DNA of 64,000 bases, from NCBI GenBank assembly GCA_000380225.1, contig KB904821.1, positions 2,886,299 through 2,950,298 on the forward strand. The letters run 5' to 3'. The notes beneath the pieces were generated by a model that saw only the letters and a program-made list of their open reading frames with translations, did no database searches and was not told the DNA's origin. The translations under genes and the position numbers were made by a program. Below, one piece after another: positions 17,591 through 27,178 of this stretch (its first letter is position 1; each line of letters starts with the position of its first letter). Source of the DNA: a filamentous cyanobacterium ESFC-1 (GTDB lineage: Bacteria > Cyanobacteriota > Cyanobacteriia > Cyanobacteriales > Spirulinaceae).

Positions 17591-20500
17591 TTACCAGGGG
17601 CTTCCTACCAAAGTAAACCCACTCCAATAATAAGGGTGTGCGAGGCTGCGATTGGTGTCTTGGGTAAAATTGGGGGTCAGGGGAATGGCTAAACCCCGCG
17701 AAATTAACATCCCTTCTTCATCAAATCGCACTTCTCCCCGTAACAAGGCTAATTGAGCTTGACGCACCCCTTCGGCTTTAATCGGGGCAGATTGCAACGC
17801 TTCATAAAACGCACTCATCAGGGCTAAAGTTCCCGCATCGCTGACATACCACAAACTGCCCAATCCTGATTTTACGCCAGCTTGCACCGCTAAACCCGTA
17901 AAGCCTAATTCGGCGGTTTCGTTTCCGAGGGCTGTCCGACAAGCACTTAATACTAATAATTCCACAGTTGGATTATTTAAACCCAATTCTCGCAAGCGGT
18001 CTAAAGTTAGTTGGGATTCTTGCCAAAACTGAATATAAGAGTTTTGCGGTTGACCTACATTAAATTCTGCATGAGTCGCGAGGTGAATAATACCATAAGG
18101 GTTTCTTGCTCTTGCTTCTTTGAGGTTTTCGATGGTAAAGTCTTCATTCAAAAAGGCTTCCCCTGACCAAAGTTCTGTAGCGATAATATCTAACTCAATC
18201 GGAACTGCGGGTAAAGGTTGTAACTGTACAAATTCTTCAGCCCCCATGGCCAAAACTGACATATTTTTGACATCTTGGTAGCGATTATCAGTCAGGGATA
18301 AACTCGGCATTAAACCCACGCTATACTGCTCAATTAAAAACTCCTCGCCATTGTATAGGGCAGCCACCGGGAGCGATCGCAAATTCGGAGCCATAATAAA
18401 GGCAATATTAGTAATTTCTTGCCGTTCTAGTTCAGCTTTTAATGGCGTAATCATCCATTCATAGAGTTGTTGTCCGGGTTCTTGATAAGCGGTTGGACGA
18501 GAAGCATTGATAAGATTACGGCGAAATTCTCGTGCTATTTCTAAAACTTGAGTGCGAGTGACATCTCGAATCGGTACGCGCACCGGAGGTTCATTCGCCG
18601 TAATTAATAATAATTCTAATTCATCATTGGGATTTTGGGGGCGATTGGATGGAGTTTGGGTTTGTGCAATTTCTCCGAAGCCATTGTTAGAAAAGCGCCA
18701 AATTTCTAAGGCTTCTGTTATATTATTTTGGCGTACTTTAGGACGATTGTAAACCGTTTCTTCGGTTAAACTTGGGGTGAAAAGAACATAAATTAAAGCG
18801 GGTTTCTCTCCTGTGGCTTCTTCGATACTTCGGAGAATTTCTCTCGCTTCATCCAGACTCACAATATCTGCACCTGGTAACCCGAAATAATCGGTGTAGT
18901 CCTCGCTATATTCGGTTTCAAGTGAAAACAGGAGATCGCCCTCATTACTAAGAACGGGTTGTTCATCTAAAAAGATAGGTTCATCGAATCGCGGATAATT
19001 ATTAATTAACTCAATATTTTTAGGATCGAAATCAATATTTCTTTGGCTTATTGATACACTCACAAATTGCGGAACTGCAAGGGCCGCATTATCATTTGCA
19101 CCCAAACGGAAAATATTAATCGTTCCCGTCAAATCATTTTCGGGTTCATAAACCAAAATATCACCCGGTTGTAACAGCAAAGAACTGCCAGGCGGTAAAA
19201 TGGTTTCTCCATTATTCCGAATTAATTTAAGAGTTCCGATTGGCGTTACTTCATCAATCGAAATCGTAAAAGGATTAGCTGTATTCGCAATAAAAGTTGT
19301 ATCTAAATCCGCATCTAATACGCGACTTGCTAATTGATTAAACGTAAAAGAAACCGAGTTTTGTCCTGCTTGCGAATCGAGAACAACTGGAGGAGATGCA
19401 GCGATAACAGGGGGAGAATTAATCGAAGTAATCCGAATATTAGGGCGAGGATTCACTGTATCGCCATTGGGTGCAACGGGAAACGAACCCGATAGCAAAG
19501 GGGAGCCATTTCCAGCATTAATTCCCCCAACTGTACCGTTACGATTGGAATCGCTTGCAACGGCTGAATCCCCTACAATAAAAGGCACATTTCCGAAACC
19601 CCCGTCGTGTTGAATCGTCACATCTCCGCTATTATTTGGTAAAGTTGTAGTATAAAGAATTGCTCGCGTATCGATAGTACTACTATTACTATTAATATCA
19701 GTTCCCCGCACTAAACCATTGGCTAAAATCTCAACATCCCCGCCTGAAACAGTTGCGGTAGACCCCATATTTGGGTCTTCAGCTCTTGTAGTAATACTAC
19801 TAAAAGTAATATTGCTTCCCGGTTGACTTCCAGCTTTTAAAGTAACATCTCCACCCTCAATAGTAGAAGTACCTGTAATTCCTGCCACCGCAGAAGTATC
19901 AATACTGCCTGTAACGATACTTTCTCCTGCTATAATTTCGACTTCACCACTATTCAATACTAAACTAGTAGAAGAACCGACTGAAGTATCAATACTACCT
20001 GTATTGACATTTCCAGCCGCGTTTAAAGTTACATTTCCACCAGAACCCCCTGTACTCGAAGTATTAATAGCGCCTATAGTAATGTTATTGGCAGAAATTT
20101 CTAAATTGCCCCCCGGTAACGTAATATTTCGACCAGCGCCATTAAAATTATTACCGGCGATTAAAGTAACATTGTCTACTTCAATTATCAAATCTGTGTC
20201 TAGGTTAATATTGCGACTGGCTTGTAGCACAACATTTGTTACACCAAAACTTACAAGTGACTGAAGTTTGCTGGCACTAATTCTAAAGTCTGTTGTTGTG
20301 CCGTCATCATTAGCGAAAATACTACCAATTGGATCGCCAGGATTAGGAATATCTATATCTAATTGAGCGTCATTAGTTGGATCGGTTCCGATAATAATAT
20401 CGCGAGGATCGAAAAGAATTGTTCCCAAACTACCATTATTTGCACTGACATTAACATTCCCATCAAAACTTAGATTTTCTTTGCCAGATATTTCAATAAA

Positions 20501-21682
20501 ACCACCATTTCCTAATATTTGTCCCCCTGTTGCTGTGACAGTTCCATCAAATTTTGTCGTGCGATCTGCCCAGACAATAGTTCGCCCCCCATCCCCAATT
20601 TGATTGGCGTTACTGTTAATGAGTGAGTTTTCGTCAACAATAGTAATAACTGCATTGGGAATCAGACCTTGACCTTGAAAATCGCCCCCAACGCGAATAT
20701 TACCGCCAGAAGTCTCCCCGGAGGCGTTGAGGTTTCCAGAAATAACGGCAACTTTATTTCCTAACACATTGAGACTGCCCCCGGTTGTCCCAGAAACGTC
20801 TAAATTTCCTGACGCGATCGCGACTCCGGTTTCATTGGGAATAATGGTATTATCAAGTTGTATATTCCCGGTAGAATTAGCAGCTAGATTGAGATTGAAA
20901 TTATCGGGCGTTGCCGTTAGTAATTGGGGTAAATCTAAGGCTGTAAAATCAGTAACTTGACCTTGAGAATTGCGGGGGGGTTCAATCTCTAGGCTGAGGA
21001 GACTATCCGCGTGAGAAATACGGACTAAACTGCTGTTGGGAACGGCTGTAATCGTAATTTCGCCTGCGGGGGCGGTGAGACTGCCTGTATTAATTACTGT
21101 TCCGCCTAAAAGGGTTAAATTTTGATTGACATTAACTTGTAAATCGCCGTTGTTAATAATACTTCCAGCTTCAGTCAAATCAAAAGCAAATTGATTGGGA
21201 GTCCCGATTAACTCAGAATAGCTATTTTCTCCAAAAGCGTTAAACCAGTTATTATCAAAACCAATTCCGGTGGCCGTTGTCGCGAAGAAATCTCCCCCTA
21301 CATTTAACCTCGTCCCCGATCCAAAAACAATCCCTGCTGGATTCATTAAATATAAATTGGCGTTACTATTACTGACTTGAATCAAGCCATTAATCAGGGA
21401 AGGATCGCCGCCGAGAATCCGTCCTAAAATGTTTTGAGTAGAGGGATTAGCCAGGAAATCTGCAATTTGAGCTTGATTGAGATTAAACTGCTCAAAACTA
21501 TGAAACAAGTTAGTATTATCACCGGAAAAAGTACCGCCGAAAATTTCGATGCGATCGCCCACAATTCTTAACTGCGTCCCGGTATCATTATTCAGGGGAA
21601 CTGTAATCTGGGCTTGTCCGGGTAAAGCCACCGTCAAACCGAAAGCTAAAAATACTCCAACCCGCCAATTTAAATATTTCAT
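17591..21682 (-). CDS. Secreted filamentous-haemagglutinin-type protein with C-terminal CHAT protease domain
   Basis: A 1363-residue protein. A Sec signal peptide (about residues 1-25) is followed by a two-partner-secretion/haemagglutinin N-terminal domain (about 25-190) with the motif NPAGIVFGSGTRLNVGG near residue 115. Residues 190-750 are Asn/Ser/Gly/Thr-rich beta-helix-type repeats. A Pro-rich stretch and beta-sandwich-like segment follow. The last 330 residues are a CHAT caspase-like peptidase domain with catalytic His1204 in HLATHAEF and Cys1248 in LSACRTALG. The layout predicts export and surface exposure of a caspase-like protease. No TpsB transporter gene is adjacent. Confidence 0.92.
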   Translation of the reverse strand: MKYLNWRVGVFLAFGLTVALPGQAQITVPLNNDTGTQLRIVGDRIEIFGGTFSGDNTNLFHSFEQFNLNQAQIADFLANPSTQNILGRILGGDPSLINGLIQVSNSNANLYLMNPAGIVFGSGTRLNVGGDFFATTATGIGFDNNWFNAFGENSYSELIGTPNQFAFDLTEAGSIINNGDLQVNVNQNLTLLGGTVINTGSLTAPAGEITITAVPNSSLVRISHADSLLSLEIEPPRNSQGQVTDFTALDLPQLLTATPDNFNLNLAANSTGNIQLDNTIIPNETGVAIASGNLDVSGTTGGSLNVLGNKVAVISGNLNASGETSGGNIRVGGDFQGQGLIPNAVITIVDENSLINSNANQIGDGGRTIVWADRTTKFDGTVTATGGQILGNGGFIEISGKENLSFDGNVNVSANNGSLGTILFDPRDIIIGTDPTNDAQLDIDIPNPGDPIGSIFANDDGTTTDFRISASKLQSLVSFGVTNVVLQASRNINLDTDLIIEVDNVTLIAGNNFNGAGRNITLPGGNLEISANNITIGAINTSSTGGSGGNVTLNAAGNVNTGSIDTSVGSSTSLVLNSGEVEIIAGESIVTGSIDTSAVAGITGTSTIEGGDVTLKAGSQPGSNITFSSITTRAEDPNMGSTATVSGGDVEILANGLVRGTDINSNSSTIDTRAILYTTTLPNNSGDVTIQHDGGFGNVPFIVGDSAVASDSNRNGTVGGINAGNGSPLLSGSFPVAPNGDTVNPRPNIRITSINSPPVIAASPPVVLDSQAGQNSVSFTFNQLASRVLDADLDTTFIANTANPFTISIDEVTPIGTLKLIRNNGETILPPGSSLLLQPGDILVYEPENDLTGTINIFRLGANDNAALAVPQFVSVSISQRNIDFDPKNIELINNYPRFDEPIFLDEQPVLSNEGDLLFSLETEYSEDYTDYFGLPGADIVSLDEAREILRSIEEATGEKPALIYVLFTPSLTEETVYNRPKVRQNNITEALEIWRFSNNGFGEIAQTQTPSNRPQNPNDELELLLITANEPPVRVPIRDVTRTQVLEIAREFRRNLINASRPTAYQEPGQQLYEWMITPLKAELERQEITNIAFIMAPNLRSLPVAALYNGEEFLIEQYSVGLMPSLSLTDNRYQDVKNMSVLAMGAEEFVQLQPLPAVPIELDIIATELWSGEAFLNEDFTIENLKEARARNPYGIIHLATHAEFNVGQPQNSYIQFWQESQLTLDRLRELGLNNPTVELLVLSACRTALGNETAELGFTGLAVQAGVKSGLGSLWYVSDAGTLALMSAFYEALQSAPIKAEGVRQAQLALLRGEVRFDEEGMLISRGLAIPLTPNFTQDTNRSLAHPYYWSGFTLVGSPW

Positions 21683-22045
21683 CGGTTAATATAACGCGAT
21701 CGCATCGCGGTTAAAATTTAGTTGAATTGCGAAAAATCCTGACTCCTCAAAAGCTAACTATTTCCCCCTAAACTTCCTAAAAACAAAGCAATAAACCCGC
21801 CTCATTTCTGTAATAACCTAGTTTGTTTTTTTGTAGGGGAACGAAACTGAAAATAACGATTATTGTAACAACAGCTACTTTTCCTTGGGGGCGATCGCGA
21901 CCACGACAGCCCACCCAATCATGCTTTATTGTTTATGATTGGCTGCAAGCGGAAAAATACATCCAGGGCAGCATCACCCAAAAAAATGCCTCCCGGCTGA
22001 AATCCGCCCGTCATCATCCAAAATTTACCATTATTCGAGAATTAA
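21683..22045. other. Divergent spacer between the CHAT gene and malic enzyme
   Basis: 363 bases. A small frame from 21823 to 22065 overlaps the malic enzyme start, has no ribosome-binding site and looks like chance. The spacer must hold both divergent promoters; HIP1 sites occur near 21700 and 21892. No repeat copy is present. Confidence 0.5.
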
Positions 22046-23437
22046 ATGGTCAAACTCACTCCTAACCCTAGCTACAGCTTATCCATTCGTTTAGAACTGC
22101 CCAACCAAGCGGGAATGTTAGCCCATGTTATCAGCGCGATCGCCCAGTGTGGCGGTAGTATCGGCGAAATTAAACTTTTGCAACAAAGCCGCCAAACGAC
22201 AATGCGGGAAATGGCCGTAGATGCGTCGAGTACCGATCACGCAGACAGCATTCTCAGCGCCATTAAAGCCCTTCAAGATGTTACCGTCCACGAAGCCTAC
22301 GATCGCACCTTTGCCCTCCATGAAGGCGGTAAAATCCACGTTACCAGTCGCACCGGACTCGCGGCCCAATCTGACCTCGCAATGGCTTATACCCCCGGTG
22401 TAGGGCGAATCTGTCGCGCGATCGCCGACTCCCCCGAAAAAGTGTACAGCCTCACCTGCAAAAGTAACATGGTGGCCATTGTCACCGATGGTAGCGCTAT
22501 CTTAGGTTTAGGCAATCTCGGCCCCGAAGCCGCCCTTCCCGTGATGGAAGGAAAAGCCATGTTATTCAAAGAATTTGCCGGGATTGATGCCTTTCCCATT
22601 TGTCTCGACACCCAAGACACCGAAAAAATCATCGAAACCGTCCAATATCTTGCCCCCGTGTTTGGTGGCGTTAACCTCGAAGATATCAGCGCCCCTCGCT
22701 GCTTTGAAATCGAACAACGGCTGCGAAATCTCATCCCCATCCCCGTCTTCCACGACGACCAAAACGGCACAGCGATCGTCAGCCTCGCTGCCCTCTATAA
22801 CGCCCTGGTCATGGTCGAGAAGACCCTAGAAGGTGTGAAAATCGTCATTAATGGGGCCGGGGCTGCCGGAGTCGCGATCGCCCGTCTCCTCAAAGAAGCA
22901 GGGGCAACGACCATCTGGATGTGCGACTCGAAAGGCATTCTCTCGAAGCAACGCAGCGACCTCAACCCCCAAAAACAAGAATTTGCCGTAGAAGCCAGTG
23001 GGACTCTAGCCGACGCGATGAAAGATGCCGATATTTTCTTGGGGGTCAGCGTTCCCGGTGTTGTGAATCCTGAGATGGTAAAATCCATGGCCCCTAAACC
23101 GATTGTCATGGCCATGTCTAACCCCATTCCTGAAATTCAGCCGGAATTGGTGCAAAATGATGTTGCCGTTATTGCTACCGGACGCAGCGACTATCCCAAC
23201 CAAATCAACAACGTCCTGGCGTTTCCTGGGGTGTTTCGCGGCGCTTTAAACTGCCGGGCTTCCGAGATTACCACGAATATGTGTCTCGAAGCCGCCTACG
23301 CGATCGCGGGCCTTATCGTCCCTGGCGATCTTAACCCAGAAAACATCATTCCCTCTGTATTTGACGAGCGCGTTGCCCCTGCTGTTGCTGCTGCTGTCGA
23401 AAAAGCCGCCCGCAAAGATGGAGTCGCGCAAATTTAA
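22046..23437 (+). CDS. NAD(P)-dependent malic enzyme with N-terminal ACT domain
   Basis: A 463-residue malic enzyme that oxidatively decarboxylates malate to pyruvate. Residues 10-85 form an ACT-type regulatory domain (SIRLELPNQAGMLAHVISAI...). The malic domain has AYTPGVGRICRAIADSP near residue 114 with the catalytic Tyr, and the metal ligands in LEDISAPRCFEIEQRL near 210. The nucleotide-binding fold has INGAGAAGVAIARLL near 268. The size and the ACT extension match cyanobacterial malic enzymes. The ACT domain suggests allosteric control by a small ligand. It is a single gene followed by a repeat-rich spacer. Confidence 0.95.
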   Translation: MVKLTPNPSYSLSIRLELPNQAGMLAHVISAIAQCGGSIGEIKLLQQSRQTTMREMAVDASSTDHADSILSAIKALQDVTVHEAYDRTFALHEGGKIHVTSRTGLAAQSDLAMAYTPGVGRICRAIADSPEKVYSLTCKSNMVAIVTDGSAILGLGNLGPEAALPVMEGKAMLFKEFAGIDAFPICLDTQDTEKIIETVQYLAPVFGGVNLEDISAPRCFEIEQRLRNLIPIPVFHDDQNGTAIVSLAALYNALVMVEKTLEGVKIVINGAGAAGVAIARLLKEAGATTIWMCDSKGILSKQRSDLNPQKQEFAVEASGTLADAMKDADIFLGVSVPGVVNPEMVKSMAPKPIVMAMSNPIPEIQPELVQNDVAVIATGRSDYPNQINNVLAFPGVFRGALNCRASEITTNMCLEAAYAIAGLIVPGDLNPENIIPSVFDERVAPAVAAAVEKAARKDGVAQI

Positions 23438-23605
23438 TACAGTTATCAGCAATTAAGGGTCACGTTTTTCCGATGATTGACTGGTTGTTGGTTGTTGGTT
23501 GTTTAGTCTGGCATGATAGCGGGAAGTGTTGTTCCCCAGAAAGAGGATTAGAAACTTTGGCCGAGAGAGCAGACTTTAAAAAAGCTCAACGCTAGAATAT
23601 ACAAC

Positions 23606-23684
23606 GGTTTTAGCCTTTTTTAGAGTCTACCCTAAGCGCCCAAGTTTGGAGACCCCCTTTCTGGGGTAGAATTCAACTCCCCCT
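23606..23684 (+). repeat. Dispersed non-coding repeat, copy 2 (3' part)
   Basis: It matches copies 1 and 3 from the TTTTAGCCTTTTTTAGAG block through the core CCCCCTTTCTGGGGTAGAATTCAACTCCCCC (given here as its two C tracts around a G tract at about 23653-23684). The GAGGCTGTA block of the other copies is not recognisable. The next bases, CTTGGGC, start a GC-rich hairpin shared with copy 3. Confidence 0.65.
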
Positions 23685-23749
23685 TGGGCAGGGAAACCCC
23701 GCCCCTACACGCCTACAGCCAAGCTGCCCACTGCCCCTTAGAAGCTGAT

Positions 23750-23882
23750 AACTCTCGCGTGAAACTTAAATTTACTTTTTGAGGCTGTAACCCAAGTGTA
23801 TTCTAGTGTTGAGCCTTTTCTAGAATTGACCTTGTAGCAAGAAGGTTCTGACCCCCTTTCTGGGGTAGAATTCAACTCCCCC
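23750..23882 (+). repeat. Dispersed non-coding repeat, copy 3
   Basis: It contains ACTTTTTGAGGCTGTA (near 23773), a GAGCCTTTTCTAGAATTGACC block and the C/G/C-tract core ending at 23882. It is followed by the same GGGCGGGG...CCCCGCCCCTACACGCCTACAGCC element that follows copy 2, so the pair looks like a local duplication of roughly 200 bases. Confidence 0.65.
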
Positions 23883-23969
23883 TTGGGCGGGGAAACCCCG
23901 CCCCTACACGCCTACAGCCAAGCTGCCCACTGCCCCTTAATCGCTGATAACTGATAACTGATAACTGAA

Positions 23970-25472
23970 ATGACCATCGCCCGCAGAACAACTTCTCAGC
24001 AAAAAAAACTCAAACCTTTTCGGCCTAATTTGCTGTTTGAGCGAATTATGGCGCTGCTTGTATGTGTTAATTATTTTTTGGTATTATTTGACCTAACTTA
24101 TATTCCTCTGCGGGATTTTTGGCTGCTTGGGCGCGTTCAGCTTTTTATTAAAGTCGGTAACTACGAACAAAATATTCCTGAAGAACCGATTATTCTCCCT
24201 TTACCGCCGATTACCGATTGGTACGATTGGGTAAAAGGCATTGAACCGCACCCCGATACGCAACGCTATTTAGACACCGTTGATCAACTCGAAGAAGAAG
24301 TAATTGGGCAACAACTTGATTCTCCAGAAGTCGCCGTTATCTTGAGGAGTTTGCGGCAGCAAAGTATTGAGATGATCGAAACCAATCCCTTTCAAATTGC
24401 CGATAAAACTGGGACATTTGAGAAGATTAAAAATGAAATGCGCGAACACATTTTTGAAGACGAATTTGTGCAGCCCAGAGAAGCATTTCGGGAATATTGG
24501 ACGATTGAAAACTTTGATAATGGCGACTATCGCGAAGAACTCGCCTTTTTCAATGAAGAAATACGCCCTTTAATGGTAACCAATTATTATCGCCCCGTCG
24601 GTGAAAATGGCGATTTGGTTGATAATTTTGGCTTGATTGATGTCTTTTTCTCGTTAATCTTTTTAGCAGAATTTTTAGCTCGAACTTGGTTTATTAGTCG
24701 CCGTCGGACTGGCGTAAGTTGGCTTGATGCGATGCTGTGGCGTTGGTACGATATTTTCCTTTTTATTCCGATTTTACGGTGGCTGCGGGCGATTCCTTTA
24801 GTAGTTCGTTTACATCAATCCCGCTTGGTGGATATGCGGGCAATTCAGAAGCAAGCGAGTCAAGGTTTTGTTGCGAGTATTGCTGAAGATGTTACCGAAG
24901 TTGTGGTAATCAATATTCTTAATCAAGTCCAAGGTTCGATTCAGCGAGGGGAATTTGCCGATGTTTTTTCCCAAGCGACGGCAAAACCTTATATCGATCT
25001 TAATGATGTGAATGAAACGGCGGAAATCACGAAGTTATTATTAAATGTTGTCATCAATGATGTGATGCCAGAAATTCGCCCGGATGTGGAAGCCTTGTTA
25101 ACTTATAGCATTGATAAGGCGATCGCGGAGTCTCCCGTTTACCAAAATATCCGCAATTTACCGGGAATGGATAATTTTAGAAGGCAACTTACTCTACAGT
25201 TATCTTCGGGTTTCTATAGCAGCGCTCATTCGGCTTTGAAAGCTTTAATTAAAGAAGACCCAGAATTTGACAAGTTACTGCAAAATGTCATCGAACATAT
25301 TAGTAATTCGTTTGGGTCTGAGTTACAAACGCAACAAAGTTTAGAACGCTTAGAATATTTACTGACGGCTTTGATTGAGGAAGTTAAAATCAATTATGTC
25401 CAGCGTCTTTCCGAAGAAGATATGGAGTCTATTCTCGATCAAACTCGCGCTTTACGCCAAGCAAATAGTTAG
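23970..25472 (+). CDS. Membrane protein with voltage-sensor-like segment, no pore seen
   Basis: A 500-residue protein. A first membrane span lies near residues 28-50, followed by a long hydrophilic loop (about 55-215) with many acidic residues. A second membrane cluster (about 218-290) contains VFFSLIFLAEFLARTWF, the charged RRRTGVSW and WYDIFLFIPILRWLRAIPLVVR. The E-x-x-x-R pair, the Asp in WYDIF and the regularly spaced arginines of RWLRAIPLVVR resemble S2-S4 of ion-channel voltage sensors, but no S5-pore-S6 follows. The last 210 residues are soluble and mainly helical. I do not recognise a named family. Confidence 0.78.
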   Translation: MTIARRTTSQQKKLKPFRPNLLFERIMALLVCVNYFLVLFDLTYIPLRDFWLLGRVQLFIKVGNYEQNIPEEPIILPLPPITDWYDWVKGIEPHPDTQRYLDTVDQLEEEVIGQQLDSPEVAVILRSLRQQSIEMIETNPFQIADKTGTFEKIKNEMREHIFEDEFVQPREAFREYWTIENFDNGDYREELAFFNEEIRPLMVTNYYRPVGENGDLVDNFGLIDVFFSLIFLAEFLARTWFISRRRTGVSWLDAMLWRWYDIFLFIPILRWLRAIPLVVRLHQSRLVDMRAIQKQASQGFVASIAEDVTEVVVINILNQVQGSIQRGEFADVFSQATAKPYIDLNDVNETAEITKLLLNVVINDVMPEIRPDVEALLTYSIDKAIAESPVYQNIRNLPGMDNFRRQLTLQLSSGFYSSAHSALKALIKEDPEFDKLLQNVIEHISNSFGSELQTQQSLERLEYLLTALIEEVKINYVQRLSEEDMESILDQTRALRQANS

Positions 25473-25810
25473 TCTTTTGTCCTTGGTCTTTGGTCATTGG
25501 TTGGGGTTGATAATTTTATAGTATAAGACGGTGCGTTACACTTCGTTAACGCACCCTACTGGCTACTGGTATGACACACTTTAAACGGTGGGTTACGGCG
25601 GATAGCGATGGTTTCAGTCAGAGTGTGAGTTTTAGCCGCCTAACCCACCCTACTGCCATGACACAGCTAAAAGTGTGCGATAGACTTTTGGTCTGTTTTC
25701 CAATTGAAGCCAGTTTCGAGGGTTTTCTAAAGCCCTATTTAAGGTGTGTCGCGCCACTACTGTTGGAAAAACAAATAACAAATAACAAATAACAAACAAC
25801 CAACAACCAA
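25473..25810. other. Spacer with paired inverted segments and AACAAAT repeats
   Basis: 338 bases. It contains TTAACGCACCCTACT and TAACCCACCCTACT segments (near 25546 and 25640), a CCTTGGTCTTTGGTCATTGG run near 25481, and an AACAAATAACAAATAAC/AACAACC run at about 25772-25812. These match repeat types elsewhere in the window. The short frames here show no protein-like features. Confidence 0.6.
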
Positions 25811-26566
25811 CTAAACAAACTCAGCATCATCGACTGTGACGCGGAAAAATTCCCCTTCGGATTCAAAGCGAGATGTACCGAAATACCAACCAATTCGCAA
25901 GCGAGAGGGAATGGTGTAGCCGCCGAAAGTGGTTTCGGCTTCGGCCATACCGCCAAATTCGGCTTCGCGAAAGTCGCCGTCTCCGGTGTCTCCCCAGCGT
26001 TGGAGATGGACGGTTTTGAGTTGTCCGGTGTCGTCGGTGTGGAGGTGAAGGTGGATGGGGTAGCCTTGGAGGTGAAACTGGGCTTGGAGGTGATTGGGTT
26101 GGTCAACTTTCCAGGTGATGTCTTCGCGACACAAGGCTGAGGGTAGCCACACCAATTCTGCCGCGAGACGACCCGCCCCAGAACGGCTTATATCGGCTCC
26201 AGAAGCGCTGACGACTGGAATTAAACCAAAAAGCCGCCAACGCATTGCTCCTGCGCCATCTAGGATGCGATCGCGCCCTTTAATTGGGATACCTCCTGCC
26301 ATTTTAGTGCGGGCTTGCCAAATCATACCCCGCGTGGGCTGAATGACTTGGGTGGCAGAGAAAGGATACCATTGATTGTTAAGTTTTATTTCGCCGCGCA
26401 TTTGCAAGCGCACTTTAGCCGCGAGGGGGGTTTGGGGGGCGATCGCGTGGTTCAAATAACGCTGTACGGTTTCAGGAAAAGCCGCGACCCGATCTAAATT
26501 GAAAGGGGGTTGAGGGCTGATGATCGGTGCTTCCCAAAGTGCCTGAAGGGAATTTGATGCGCTCAC
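25811..26566 (-). CDS. DUF6544-like conserved protein
   Basis: A 251-residue soluble protein. It begins with a short segment with VQRYLNHAIAP near residue 35 and continues with beta-rich sequence including MRGEIKLNN, RGMIWQARTKMAGGIPIKGRD and a WGDTGDGDFREAEFGG segment near residue 190. This is the layout of proteins I associate with DUF6544; the assignment is from memory of the family pattern and is moderate. No catalytic motif, signal peptide or membrane span is evident. It lies 21 bases downstream of tRNA-Thr on the same strand. Confidence 0.72.
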   Translation of the reverse strand: MSASNSLQALWEAPIISPQPPFNLDRVAAFPETVQRYLNHAIAPQTPLAAKVRLQMRGEIKLNNQWYPFSATQVIQPTRGMIWQARTKMAGGIPIKGRDRILDGAGAMRWRLFGLIPVVSASGADISRSGAGRLAAELVWLPSALCREDITWKVDQPNHLQAQFHLQGYPIHLHLHTDDTGQLKTVHLQRWGDTGDGDFREAEFGGMAEAETTFGGYTIPSRLRIGWYFGTSRFESEGEFFRVTVDDAEFV

Positions 26567-26587
26567 AATAATTCACTGAGATTATCA

Positions 26588-26659
26588 AGCCGATGAGGGG
26601 ATTTGAACCCCTGACCGCTCGATTACGAATCGAGTGCTCTACCACTGAGCTACATCGGC
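26588..26659 (-). tRNA. tRNA-Thr (CGU anticodon)
   Basis: On the minus strand the sequence folds into a full cloverleaf of 72 bases: acceptor GCCGATG/CATCGGC with discriminator T, D-arm GCTC-AGTGGTA-GAGC, anticodon arm CTCGA-TTCGTAA-TCGAG with anticodon CGT (reads ACG, Thr), and T-arm AGGGG-TTCAAAT-CCCCT. CCA is not encoded. Confidence 0.97.
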
Positions 26660-26748
26660 ACAACCGAATGTAGATTTTATCACAAGTTTTTGGTTAAGGT
26701 AAACGTAATTGGTAAATTTTTGATGCGCGATCGCTATTTTTTTTGATT

Positions 26749-27021
26749 ATGACCGATTCTCCAAAACGCCGTCCTAACATGAGTCCTGAAAAGTATGCTC
26801 GTCTACGGGCTGAGGCTAAGGCCCCTTATCGCGGTTTACGCAAGTTTATTTATTTCGGTTTGGGTGCATCTGGGTTTATTGGTGCGTTTATTTTCCTGGC
26901 TCAACTCGCAGCCGGACAGAATGTAACTTCGATTTTACCGAACTTAGCCCTTCAGATTGGTGTTGTCGCTTTGATGATTTTTCTATTTCGTCTCGAAAAC
27001 CGGGCTGAACGGAAGTCATAA
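26749..27021 (+). CDS. DUF3493 (LPA1/Rep27-related) membrane protein
   Basis: A 90-residue protein with the DUF3493 pattern LRAEAKAPYRGLRKFIYFG near residues 18-38 followed by two membrane spans (about 35-57 and 65-83). Relatives include the C-terminal part of chloroplast LPA1/REP27, which assists photosystem II assembly; a similar thylakoid role is inferred only from the family. The ATG at 26749 is preferred to the TTG two codons before it. It is divergent from tRNA-Thr. Confidence 0.88.
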   Translation: MTDSPKRRPNMSPEKYARLRAEAKAPYRGLRKFIYFGLGASGFIGAFIFLAQLAAGQNVTSILPNLALQIGVVALMIFLFRLENRAERKS

Positions 27022-27178
27022 ATAGATAGGTAGGAACTTTCGCGGGTTATGGAATTGCTCAAAGCTCAACTTTATCTGAAGAAGCTGGCTTTAAATTTGA
27101 ATATTTTTTCCCTATTTAGCTAATAAATCGCGAAAAATCCGATTATATTACGATTTTATTGACTCCTAAGAACCTGGA

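Larger units (their letters stand above)
23438..23969. other. Repeat-rich spacer before the voltage-sensor-like gene
   Basis: 532 bases built almost wholly of dispersed elements: a TTGGTTGTTGGTTGTT run near 23482-23502, repeat-family copies at 23606-23684 and 23750-23882, two GGGCGGGGAAACCCCGCCCC hairpins (about 23690 and 23886) each followed by CTACACGCCTACAGCCAAGC, and closing GATAACTGATAACTG units immediately before the next start codon. No gene is visible. Confidence 0.75.

Noticed and set aside
21823..22065. 80-codon plus-strand frame before malic enzyme
   Set aside because: No ribosome-binding site, no protein-like pattern, and it overlaps the well-supported malic enzyme start.
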